A DNA stretch of 64,000 bases from G963422595 sp963422595 (GTDB lineage Bacteria; Pseudomonadota; Gammaproteobacteria; UBA4575): NCBI GenBank assembly GCA_963422595.1, contig OY730298.1:1674001-1738000 (forward strand), written 5' to 3'. Every line of letters begins with the position of its first letter. The first letter of the stretch is position 1. Made by a program: the position numbers and the translations under genes. Shown here in pieces: positions 35,083 to 42,779 of this stretch. The notes under the pieces are model-generated. The model ran no database searches and was not told the origin of the DNA. It saw nothing but the letters and a program-made list of their open reading frames with translations.

Positions 35083-35928
35083 TTAAGGCGGTCTTGATTT
35101 AATCCCGCTGACGTACGCGCTGTGCAGGTGCAGTACGTTGCCGTTTATTTGCATAAGGATCTGACCTGACTCGTCAATGCCGCGCGCGATGCCTGTATGA
35201 CGTCGCCGCCGATAGGTAAATTCGACTCTGCTGTCGCGTATTGCATCGTAGTGCCTCCACGCGGCAGGCAGATTCGCCAGCGTGTCGTTTTCAAGGTCGG
35301 CTATGGTCTGGCGTAGTGAATAAATCACCTGCGCGGCAAATTCATTTCTGGACATGGCCCAATCCGGCTTGATTGTAATGAGGTCCACCCAGGGGGTTTC
35401 CAATGGGACGTCTGTGGTGGTGGACATGGCGATATTCATGCCTGTTCCGACGATTAAACGATGACCGGTCGGGGTCGATTTTTTCTCTAACAGTACCCCT
35501 CCCAGTTTTTTGTTTTGAAAACAGATGTCGTTAGGCCACTTGAGGCGTACGCCCTTGAAGCGCAGGCGTTCCAGCAGTCGTGCGATGGCGATTAGAAACC
35601 ACAGACCAGACGTTTGATAGCGATTTTGCCAGTGCCGCAAAGGAGATGATATGGATAAATACAGGTTGACTCCGGCCGGCGACCACCATTGATGCCCAAA
35701 ACGCCCCCTGCCCCGTGTTTGCTTATCGGCAATGCACACTGCTATGGTATCTTTAGCTTTGATGCTGTCGCGCACCAGATAGTCATTCGTTGATGTAATG
35801 CTGGAAAATACTCGCAGGTCGCTTATATTATTGATCCCATGAGCGGCCAGGTAGTGGCGTATGACGGCTGCCTGCAAAGGCGATGAGATGCCTTTTTTAT
35901 TGTTGGGTTTATCGGTTACAGCGGTCAC
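35083..35928 (-). CDS. birA: Biotin--[acetyl-CoA-carboxylase] ligase
   Basis: Activates biotin as biotinoyl-AMP and transfers it to the AccB lysine. The 281 residues hold the ligase signatures ITSTNDYL, the biotinyl-AMP loop GRGRFGHQWWSPAG and LKWPNDI, then the C-terminal SH3-like domain. The ligase core starts near residue 40. The N-terminal winged helix of E. coli BirA, which represses the bio operon, is therefore missing. This suggests a mono-functional ligase here, unlike most gammaproteobacterial versions. Confidence 0.92.
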   Translation of the reverse strand: MTAVTDKPNNKKGISSPLQAAVIRHYLAAHGINNISDLRVFSSITSTNDYLVRDSIKAKDTIAVCIADKQTRGRGRFGHQWWSPAGVNLYLSISSPLRHWQNRYQTSGLWFLIAIARLLERLRFKGVRLKWPNDICFQNKKLGGVLLEKKSTPTGHRLIVGTGMNIAMSTTTDVPLETPWVDLITIKPDWAMSRNEFAAQVIYSLRQTIADLENDTLANLPAAWRHYDAIRDSRVEFTYRRRRHTGIARGIDESGQILMQINGNVLHLHSAYVSGIKSRPP

Positions 35929-36276
35929 GGGTGTATACTAACGCGCGCTATTTGTGCTGCAAGCCAGTGGGTTAAAGGGGCACTTGCATTGGGTAATGCA
36001 CGGTATTAAGAGATATAAACATGGATGAACAGGATTTACAGGACGTTGTGCGTTTCATGGGTTTTCCCGGTACGTGAGTGTTTGTTCTCTCGTTTATCAT
36101 GGCACAACACGACTGTGGAACACATTGCTTTGGCTACACGGTCTGGCAACCAGCGTAACACTGCGCTTGAAATAATGGCCGAAAATAATACTGCCGCGTG
36201 ATTAAATCAGCCAGGTTATTTATCGAGGCGTAAAAGTGTCCCAGACTGAACATCAAGGTATTTTTCGATTCTCAAT
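35929..36276. other. birA-glnS intergenic region
   Basis: 348 bp between divergent genes, so it should hold both promoters; I found no convincing pair of boxes. It contains a dispersed repeat copy at 36016-36044. Confidence 0.5.
36016..36044 (+). repeat. Dispersed intergenic repeat, copy 2
   Basis: Reads ATAAACATGGATGAACAG and continues GATTTACAGGAC. Same strand and core as the copies near 11821 and 41501. Confidence 0.7.
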
Positions 36277-37959
36277 ATGAACGACCAAACTGCAACGCAG
36301 CATTCTAATTTCATTCGCCAGATCATTGACCGGGACCTGGCGGGCGGAAACAATAACCGCAAGGTGGTAACTCGCTTTCCGCCTGAACCGAACGGCTATT
36401 TACATATTGGTCACGCTAAGTCTATGTGTTTGAACTTTGGCATCGCGCGTGATTATCAGGGTGGCTGTAATCTGCGCTTCGATGACACTAACCCTGATAA
36501 GGAAAGCCAGGAATATATTGATGCTATCAAACAGGACGTGCAGTGGATGGGTTTTGAGTGGTCGGAGTTGAAATTCGCGTCAGACTATTTTGAGCAGTTG
36601 TATCAATACGCTATTCGGCTCATTGAGGCTGGCAAGGCATACGTGTGTAGCCTTAGCCTGGATGAGATTCGTCAACGACGAGGCACGCTCACGCAGCCCG
36701 GCGTGGCCAGCCCTTATCGCGGGCGTGGCATCGAGGAGAACCTGGATTTGTTCAGGCGCATGCGTGCCGGTGAGTTCCGCGACGGCGAACATGTGCTACG
36801 CGCAAAGATTGATATGACGTCTGACAATCTTAATATGCGCGACCCGGTACTGTATCGAATTAAGTTTTCCACGCATCCGAGGACCCTGGATGAGTGGTGT
36901 ATTTACCCAATGTACGATTACACTCACTGTATTTCGGATGCCTTGGAGGGGATTACGCATTCTTTATGCACGCTTGAGTTTGAGGATCATCGCCCTTTGT
37001 ATGACTGGGTTCTGGATGCATTAAGTCTGCCTTGTCACCCGCAACAAATTGAGTTCGCCAGGCTGGCCCTTGAGTATACGATTACCAGTAAACGCAAACT
37101 CAATCTCTTGGTGGAGAAAGATTACGTGGAGGGCTGGGACGATCCACGCATGCCGACTATTGCCGGTATGCGACGTCGCGGAATTACGTCCGCGTCAATG
37201 CGTAATTTTTGCGAGCGTATCGGCGTGACTAAAAAGGATGCCCGCATAGAGATGGGGGTGTTGGAAAATTGCATTCGGGAAGATCTGGACGCACGCGCGC
37301 CGAGGATCATGTGCGTGTTGCATCCGTTAAAGCTCGTAATTGAAAATTATCCCGCCGATAAACAGGAATTGCTGACCGTGAGTAATCATCCCAAAGACCC
37401 GAGCTTTGGCACGCGCTTTGTTCCATTTTCTAATACTGTGTATATAGAACGTGACGATTTTATGGAAGATCCTCCTAAAAAATTTTTTCGGCTGACACCC
37501 GGCAAAGCAGTGCGTTTACGTTATGCATATAACGTTACCTGCACGGACGTGGTTAAAAACGAGTCCGGCAAGGTGATTGAACTGCGTTGCAGGTATGATG
37601 CCGACAGCAAGGGCGGCGGCGCAACGAATAAGAAGGTCAAGGGGATCATTCACTGGGTGTCGGCCAATCATGCCTTGCAGGTGGAAGCGCGTCTTTATGA
37701 CCGCCTTTTTAACGTGCCTGACCCGAGCGCTGTAGATGATTTGTCGGCGGCATTAAACCCCAATTCTCTTGACGTGCTTAAGAATTGCAGGATTGAAGCT
37801 TACGCGAAAACCTTTACTGCGGGCTATCGTGTGCAGTTTGAGCGACAAGGTTATTTTTGCCTGCATAACACGCGCGGCGATATGGGAGGTCTGGTGTTTA
37901 ACCGCACTGCCACGTTGCGCGACAGTTGGGCAAAAATCGAGGCTCAATATAAAAAATAA
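36277..37959 (+). CDS. glnS: Glutaminyl-tRNA synthetase
   Basis: Class I aminoacyl-tRNA synthetase that charges tRNA-Gln. The 560 residues match the E. coli enzyme in length. The HIGH motif is in PPEPNGYLHIGHAKS and the KMSKS equivalent in TITSKRKLNLLV. The anticodon-binding beta-barrels with FGTRFVPFSNTVYIERDDF follow. Its presence implies direct Gln-tRNA charging rather than the amidotransferase route. No close Shine-Dalgarno is visible at ATG 36277. Confidence 0.96.
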   Translation: MNDQTATQHSNFIRQIIDRDLAGGNNNRKVVTRFPPEPNGYLHIGHAKSMCLNFGIARDYQGGCNLRFDDTNPDKESQEYIDAIKQDVQWMGFEWSELKFASDYFEQLYQYAIRLIEAGKAYVCSLSLDEIRQRRGTLTQPGVASPYRGRGIEENLDLFRRMRAGEFRDGEHVLRAKIDMTSDNLNMRDPVLYRIKFSTHPRTLDEWCIYPMYDYTHCISDALEGITHSLCTLEFEDHRPLYDWVLDALSLPCHPQQIEFARLALEYTITSKRKLNLLVEKDYVEGWDDPRMPTIAGMRRRGITSASMRNFCERIGVTKKDARIEMGVLENCIREDLDARAPRIMCVLHPLKLVIENYPADKQELLTVSNHPKDPSFGTRFVPFSNTVYIERDDFMEDPPKKFFRLTPGKAVRLRYAYNVTCTDVVKNESGKVIELRCRYDADSKGGGATNKKVKGIIHWVSANHALQVEARLYDRLFNVPDPSAVDDLSAALNPNSLDVLKNCRIEAYAKTFTAGYRVQFERQGYFCLHNTRGDMGGLVFNRTATLRDSWAKIEAQYKK

Positions 37960-38071
37960 GGGGATTGATCAGCCTGGCAATGAGGGGGGAACAATGATCG
38001 TTGTTCCCTACAGGGCAGAATATAGTTCGCCTCGTTCGGGCAGGGCTACAGGCTTTCAATTACGCCAATGA

Positions 38072-38614
38072 TCAAGAACATCGGCTATTTTTGAACGCCG
38101 CGCTGAACTTTGACATAAATTGCAGTGCCTGCTGCACCTCTGGGTCTTGCATGGTCTTCAACAAACTTACAAACCCGCCCCGGGGCTTGGGCGCAGGGCT
38201 GGTTTTCGCGGCAGCAGCGGCTTCACACAGACTCGTCAACGTCTCCGGCACGTGGTCGTGCTCCAGCAAGTCCAGAAGTTTGTGCAGATTTTTGTTGCGC
38301 GTGATCCTGTCGGCCATACATAGCAGTTCATTGATTACTTGACCCAGGCGCCCCACGATGTCGTCGCTTAGCGCATCGCCGGCGGCGCCGAGTACGCGCG
38401 CCAGATTCACTATCTTTTCCAGGTCTCCGGTTTCTACCAGGCGGTTAATTAACGGGATCGCTTTGTCCAGTTCACTACGGTTGACCTGATCAAGCAATAT
38501 TAGCCCGTCATTCACCGTGCTGCCAAGTCTACCGACAATGTCATCGGATAATGCATCGGCGGCGCTTTCCATGACTCGTTCGACCTCGCTCTGCGTTGAT
38601 TGTGCCTGACTCAT
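38072..38614 (-). CDS. DUF1641 family protein
   Basis: A 180-residue alpha-helical protein with no signal peptide. The segment ALSDDIVGRLG occurs twice (about residues 21 and 81), so the protein seems built from a duplicated helical unit. DUF1641 proteins often accompany sulfide:quinone reductase or type II NADH dehydrogenase-like flavoproteins, as here (12 bp after that gene). A role as accessory or membrane-tethering subunit is inference. Last gene of the sulfur cluster. Confidence 0.8.
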   Translation of the reverse strand: MSQAQSTQSEVERVMESAADALSDDIVGRLGSTVNDGLILLDQVNRSELDKAIPLINRLVETGDLEKIVNLARVLGAAGDALSDDIVGRLGQVINELLCMADRITRNKNLHKLLDLLEHDHVPETLTSLCEAAAAAKTSPAPKPRGGFVSLLKTMQDPEVQQALQFMSKFSAAFKNSRCS

Positions 38615-38626
38615 GATAAACGCTCC

Positions 38627-39754
38627 TTATAACAAGCCGCGCGCGCTGGCCCAATACATTTTGTTGTAGGCTGTCTTGAACCAGTGAATACCTTTGGTGG
38701 GGGGCTTTGGATCAGGCGGATTTTGATAGTTAAACATGGCGTAGGTGGCTCTGCCTTCACCGGCTTCAATGAAACAAAATACCTTACCGTCGTAGTCGCG
38801 CACCGGGGTACCTATCTTCACGGTGGCCGCGATGTTTTCGGCTAACGCTTCGGCTTCAAAGTGCGCGGTAGAACCGGCCTTGCTAATGGGTAAATTGGTG
38901 GTATCACCGATTACGAAGGCGTTGTCGTGACCCTGGACGTGCAGACGGTGACGGTCGGTGGGAATGAATCCCCCCGCGCCCAGGTTGTTGTCTTCGATTA
39001 CCTGCATACCTTTATGCGAGGGTATGGTAACCAGCAGATCGTAACTGACTTCGGAACCTTCTTCGCTGATAACCATGTCAGCGGTAACTTCTTTGAGATT
39101 AAACAGGGTTTCGTAGGCAATGCCCAAGCGTTCAAATTCGGGCGCCGCCCAGTTCGCCACGGGTTCCAGTGTGTGCACCCGACCGATAGGATAGGTGTAG
39201 TACATTTCCACTTTGTCCCAAATACCGCGCGCCTTGAAATAATCCGCCAGCATGAAGGTTATTTCCAACGGCGCCATGGGGCATTTATGCGGTACGCCCA
39301 TGGCGATCACGAGTTTACCGCCTTCGAACTCCCGTAACTTCTGATACATGTTCAGGGCATCCGCTTCGGTGTAGAACTGTAGGGCATGCTCGGCCAGACC
39401 TGGCGTACCCGCGGCATGTGGCCGTGAACCAGTGGCGATGACGATAACGTCATAATCATACCGCTTGCCGCTTGCCGTGACGACATTGCTGCCAGTAAGA
39501 TCAAAATTGGTAACCGGATCCACGCGGAAAGTAATGCCCGGCTCCAGCAGACTTGCCTGGTCGCGATACATTTCATCCGGTGACATTTTGCCAACCGCGA
39601 CATAGAGCAATCCCGGCTGATACATGTGCTTGTCTGACGCGGACAGCATGGTAATGCTTGCCTTACCAGACTTTAATTCGCCACTTAATCGCCGCGCTAA
39701 ATTATTCGCCAGGATGGTGCCGCCCATTCCGCCACCAACAATCAGTATCCTCAT
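38627..39754 (-). CDS. Sulfide:quinone oxidoreductase-like flavoprotein
   Basis: FAD-dependent pyridine-nucleotide-disulfide family enzyme, expected to oxidise sulfide or a related sulfane compound and reduce quinone at the membrane. I start it at ATG 39754 (MRILIVGGGMGG), with GAGG at the right distance; a GTG lies two codons earlier. FAD motifs: GGGMGG at the N-terminus, VIVIATGSRPHAAG, and FVIGDTTNLP. Only two cysteines are present, in VPHKCPMAP and KVFCFIE (residues about 158 and 327). They fit the redox-active pair of sulfide:quinone reductases. The third, FAD-linking cysteine of classical enzymes is absent. Confidence 0.82.
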   Translation of the reverse strand: MRILIVGGGMGGTILANNLARRLSGELKSGKASITMLSASDKHMYQPGLLYVAVGKMSPDEMYRDQASLLEPGITFRVDPVTNFDLTGSNVVTASGKRYDYDVIVIATGSRPHAAGTPGLAEHALQFYTEADALNMYQKLREFEGGKLVIAMGVPHKCPMAPLEITFMLADYFKARGIWDKVEMYYTYPIGRVHTLEPVANWAAPEFERLGIAYETLFNLKEVTADMVISEEGSEVSYDLLVTIPSHKGMQVIEDNNLGAGGFIPTDRHRLHVQGHDNAFVIGDTTNLPISKAGSTAHFEAEALAENIAATVKIGTPVRDYDGKVFCFIEAGEGRATYAMFNYQNPPDPKPPTKGIHWFKTAYNKMYWASARGLL

Positions 39755-39786
39755 GGCCACCTCGCTATCGTTAATTAATATCTAAT

Positions 39787-40017
39787 CTATTTGGCTTTTT
39801 TTACAATGACATGCCAAACACCATCTTCTTCATAGCTTTCCAACATTTCGTGCCCTACTTTGTTGATCCACTCAGGGATGTCATTGGCCGAACCTCGATC
39901 CGTGGATAATACTTCCAGCTCGTCCCCTATTTGTATCAGTTTCATTTGCCCGATCAATTCCATCAGCGGCCCGGGACAAAATGTATTTTTCGCATCCACT
40001 AGTTTTCTCTCTGCCAC
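39787..40017 (-). CDS. TusA-family sulfurtransferase
   Basis: Small sulfur carrier of 76 residues with the hallmark CPGP motif (NTFCPGPLMELIG); the cysteine carries the persulfide. It lies between a DsrE-like protein and a sulfide:quinone reductase-like gene, so a role in sulfur oxidation relay is more likely than tRNA thiolation (inference from context). Confidence 0.88.
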   Translation of the reverse strand: MAERKLVDAKNTFCPGPLMELIGQMKLIQIGDELEVLSTDRGSANDIPEWINKVGHEMLESYEEDGVWHVIVKKAK

Positions 40018-40032
40018 GCCTTTCTCCCTGAC

Positions 40033-40425
40033 TTAAAAATGCCAAACCTGACCTTCGGACGCATCGCCTAAAAACGTGGTCAGTCCCAACGGGCCTGAAA
40101 CAAAGTCTTCTAATTGGTCCTGATTGATGCCCAGTATGTCTATGGCCATGGAGCAGGGGGAAATTTTCGCGTCCCCATATTCTACTGCCTGCGCAAATAA
40201 TTCCTTAAAGTCCGGAGCATTTTTTTCCTCCATAATCTTACCCATTTCTCCTTCAGCCGGTGCGTTCTCCAATGTATCTTTTAAGAAAAATTTCAACGCG
40301 TTCATGGACACAAATACGGTGACGTCATTGCCGCTGACCGCGCCTACCGATGCCACCATCGCGGCCATTTGCAACTGTTCCCGATGCCCCGAAGTCACCA
40401 TTACACTTATCTTATTTGACGCCAT
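40033..40425 (-). CDS. DsrE/DsrF-like (DsrE2-type) sulfur-relay protein
   Basis: A 130-residue protein starting MASNKISVMVTSGHREQLQM, with one cysteine in the conserved segment KISPCSMAIDILGINQDQLE. Members of this family bind or transfer persulfide sulfur with TusA in sulfur oxidisers. It is followed after 15 bp by tusA. GAGG precedes ATG 40425. First gene of the cluster; the 142 bp upstream contain an AT-rich TATAAA box. Confidence 0.82.
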   Translation of the reverse strand: MASNKISVMVTSGHREQLQMAAMVASVGAVSGNDVTVFVSMNALKFFLKDTLENAPAEGEMGKIMEEKNAPDFKELFAQAVEYGDAKISPCSMAIDILGINQDQLEDFVSGPLGLTTFLGDASEGQVWHF

Positions 40426-40567
40426 AAAAACCTCACTGAAACTAAGACTTTATAATCCTGATTACGTTCCCTTGCTGAAGATTTTTTGAGCGGGGAAATT
40501 TACAGGATTATCGAGGAATCGCAAGGCATTATATGCGCTGGGCAGATCGCAAGCCAGCGAGTATGCC

Positions 40568-41122
40568 TCAGGCCGCGGCGCGGCTGGTGTGTATAATGGC
40601 TTCACGCAAGCCATCAAGCAGGCCATCCAAATGCGCCATGCGCTCCCGCAATTCAGCCTGACCCTCGCGTAATTCGTCAACGCGCTCCCGCAATTCAGCC
40701 TGACCCTCGCGTAATTCGTCAACGCGCTCCCGCAATTCAGCATGGCCCTCGCGTAATTCGTCAACGCACTCCCGCAGTTTAACCTGACCCTCGCGTAATT
40801 CGTCAACGCACTCCCACAGTTTAGCCTGACCCTCACGTAATTCGTCAATGCGCTCGCTCAATTCAGCATGGCTTTTTCGTATTTCATTCTCTAAGGCCTC
40901 AAAGCGACGATTCATCTCGCCTTCCAAACCCTCAAACCGAAGATTCATGTCGCCAAAACGACGATTCATCTCGCCTTCCAAACCCTCAAACCGAAGATTC
41001 ATGTCGCCAAAACGACGATTCATTTCATCTTTGAGATCGTTTTTAAGATTGCGCTGGCTGGTCAGGATCAGCCCAGCCAAGGCAATGCCAACGGCTACAA
41101 TGGTGATGAGTTCGGCAATCAT
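40568..41122 (-). CDS. Membrane-anchored coiled-coil repeat protein
   Basis: A 184-residue protein. One N-terminal membrane helix (residues about 1-22, MIAELITIVAVGIALAGLIL) is followed by coiled coil almost to the end. It has two 18-residue repeats (RFGDMNLRFEGLEGEMNR) and about five 14-residue repeats of the type ELREGQAELRERVD. The tandem DNA behind them suggests recent slippage expansion. Similar heptad-repeat membrane proteins are common and of unknown function. Confidence 0.75.
   Translation of the reverse strand: MIAELITIVAVGIALAGLILTSQRNLKNDLKDEMNRRFGDMNLRFEGLEGEMNRRFGDMNLRFEGLEGEMNRRFEALENEIRKSHAELSERIDELREGQAKLWECVDELREGQVKLRECVDELREGHAELRERVDELREGQAELRERVDELREGQAELRERMAHLDGLLDGLREAIIHTSRAAA
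40640..40862. repeat. 42-bp tandem repeat inside coiled-coil gene
   Basis: About five units of 42 bp (14 codons), the rightmost ones more diverged. In-frame, so copy number can change without breaking the gene. Confidence 0.8.
40908..41018. repeat. 54-bp tandem repeat inside coiled-coil gene
   Basis: Two near-identical 54-bp units (18 codons) that encode the repeated RFGDMNLRFEGLEGEMN segment. Confidence 0.8.
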
Positions 41123-41300
41123 GTTGACCAGTGTAGCATGGCTATATTATTTCTGTGTTGCCGGATTGCTCATTTTAGTCTCTTTGATTATGGGGGACTA
41201 TCAATAGACTCGATGTAGACTTGCGATGTTTAAATCGGACAGGCGCGCCTGGCTTGTTCGCAAACAAGCGCTGGCACGCAAGCGTGAACGAAACCCGATG

Positions 41301-41489
41301 CTAGACGCTGGGAGATTTTTTCTTAAAGCGCTTGCCGCAGTAGTAGCACATCGCCTGGGACTTATTACCAAACGACAGGTACACCAGCGGATGTCCCAGC
41401 ACACCGCCACCGCCATTACACGTGACCCCTTGTTTGCCCTGAGCATGAGTTCGAGCGGACGGTCTCACGGATATGATTCTTTCAGGCAT
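41301..41489 (-). CDS. Small zinc-finger (CHCC/NDUFS6-like) protein
   Basis: A 62-residue protein with VTCNGGGGVLGHPLVYLSFG and MCYYCGKRFKKK. These fit the C-x8-H...C-x2-C zinc pattern of the bacterial zinc-finger family related to mitochondrial NDUFS6. ATG 41489. A longer overlapping frame in the same strand has no such signature, so I prefer this one. The role is unknown; homologues are usually stand-alone housekeeping genes. Confidence 0.82.
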   Translation of the reverse strand: MPERIISVRPSARTHAQGKQGVTCNGGGGVLGHPLVYLSFGNKSQAMCYYCGKRFKKKSPSV

Positions 41490-41500
41490 TGATGAAATTT

Positions 41501-41532
41501 ATAAACATAGATGTACAGGATTTACAGGATTA
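41501..41532 (+). repeat. Dispersed intergenic repeat, copy 3
   Basis: Reads ATAAACATAGATGTACAGG and continues ATTTACAGGATTA. A GTAGAAAAAGATATT tail follows, similar to the tail of copy 1. Confidence 0.7.
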
Positions 41533-41550
41533 ATTCGTAGAAAAAGATAT

Positions 41551-41570
41551 TAAACATGAATGTTCAGGAT
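41551..41570 (+). repeat. Dispersed intergenic repeat, partial copy 4
   Basis: Reads TAAACATGAATGTTCAGGAT, a truncated version 18 bp after copy 3. Confidence 0.5.
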
Positions 41571-41725
41571 AATACGCAATAATTACTATTCAGGACAGGC
41601 ACAAAGGCCTGTCCCTGCAAAATCAATGGATAAAGAAAGTATGAACATGGACATGCACGAAGGCCGTGAGTCAGGGAGCATAAAATACCCTGTTTCTACC
41701 CACTAAAAAAAGATAATGGAAGGCA

Positions 41726-42211
41726 TTACAGCTTAGTCGGATTTGGCACGCCTTTATAGATCTGTTCCGGATCAAAGACTTTTTCGTACTCCTTAAATTC
41801 CATTTCAACCGGCGCGTCAGGCGGCTTATGCCCGGTTGTAACCGCACGGTAGAAGCATGAACGATAACCGACGTGACAGCTTGCATGACCCACTACCTCC
41901 ACTCTTAACCATACCGCGTCCTGATCGTCATCGACGCGCAATTCAATCACTTTCTGTATCAGTCCACTGGTCGCGCCTTTGTGCCATAAACATTCGCGAC
42001 TGCGACTCCAATAATGCGCCTCACCAGTTTCAATGGTCTTTTCTAATGCTTCGGCGTTCATATAAGCGTGCATCAGCAGTTCACCAGTTGCAGCATCCGT
42101 GGTTATCGCAGGAATTAAGCCGTGTTCATCGAATTTTGGCGCCAGCAGCTTGCCCTCTTCGACTCCCTGTATCGATTCCCGCCTGCCAAACCATTTCATA
42201 TGTGCCGTCAT
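41726..42211 (-). CDS. hisI: Phosphoribosyl-AMP cyclohydrolase
   Basis: Third step of histidine synthesis, opening the purine ring of phosphoribosyl-AMP. The 161 residues are the stand-alone HisI form (no HisE domain). Zinc and catalytic segments: HYWSRSRECLWHKGATSG and VVGHASCHVGYRSCFYRAV. The C-terminal extension of about 40 residues is common in stand-alone versions. hisZ is also in this window (55407-56591), but the genes are not linked. Confidence 0.95.
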   Translation of the reverse strand: MTAHMKWFGRRESIQGVEEGKLLAPKFDEHGLIPAITTDAATGELLMHAYMNAEALEKTIETGEAHYWSRSRECLWHKGATSGLIQKVIELRVDDDQDAVWLRVEVVGHASCHVGYRSCFYRAVTTGHKPPDAPVEMEFKEYEKVFDPEQIYKGVPNPTKL

Positions 42212-42470
42212 AATGTTCTGAATGTCCTTAAGGTGCTTAATTCCGGACTTGTTCGCCAGATTTATTTAAGATTATACAGGTATACGTTGCGCAAGCCGGC
42301 GCATGCCGCTGGGCGGGCAGAATAAGCCCTGTGACCCGACAAACAGCACGCCACACATGCAGGCGAGTATGCCGCCATGCTACAGGCATTCTACATTGCC
42401 GTTGCCGTAACCGGAAAAAAAGTTTTCTGTGTACGCATGGGATTTGAACGTGGCGAACACGGGTAGGCAA

Positions 42471-42779
42471 TTAACGGTCGTTTTTCGCGATTTGGTAACG
42501 TCTCCAGTCGGGCACGTGGGCCGTCATCATTGCCTTGAACAGTTTGCCGTGGTTGGGAAGGCGAAGGTGAAGCAGTTCGTGGGCAATCACGAAATCCTGA
42601 AATCCAGGATCCCGGTTGATGAGGTCGGCGGCCAACGTGACGGTACCCAGGGTTGAGCATGAACCCCATTTTCGAGTCATGCACGCCACGCGCACGATGC
42701 GGGGCGCGACATCCAGGCGACGCGCCCAGTAGCCGACTTTACGCCGCAGGCACTCGCCGCGGTCGTCAGGTGGTATCAT
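42471..42779 (-). CDS. YgjP-like (DUF45/M48-type) metallopeptidase, restriction-modification associated
   Basis: A 102-residue zinc metallopeptidase domain with MTRKWGSCSTLGTVTLA and the active-site motif AHELLHLRLPNHGKLFKAMM (HExxH plus a downstream His). It is much shorter than the stand-alone YgjP family but matches the compact form often found beside type I restriction genes. ATG 42779 overlaps the end of hsdR by 14 bp, so it is probably translated from the same mRNA. Its role in restriction-modification loci is not established; turnover of the complex is one possibility. Confidence 0.82.
   Translation of the reverse strand: MIPPDDRGECLRRKVGYWARRLDVAPRIVRVACMTRKWGSCSTLGTVTLAADLINRDPGFQDFVIAHELLHLRLPNHGKLFKAMMTAHVPDWRRYQIAKNDR

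Noticed and set aside
35057..35094. Inverted repeat AGACCGCC/GGCGGTCT at the end of birA as terminator
   Set aside because: The loop is 22 nt and no T-tract follows on the minus strand, so support is weak.
40640..41018. Regularly spaced repeats that could suggest CRISPR
   Set aside because: They are contiguous in-frame coding repeats without spacers.
41201..41446. 81-codon minus-strand frame overlapping the zinc-finger gene
   Set aside because: The overlapping 62-codon frame has a clear zinc-finger signature, and this one has none.
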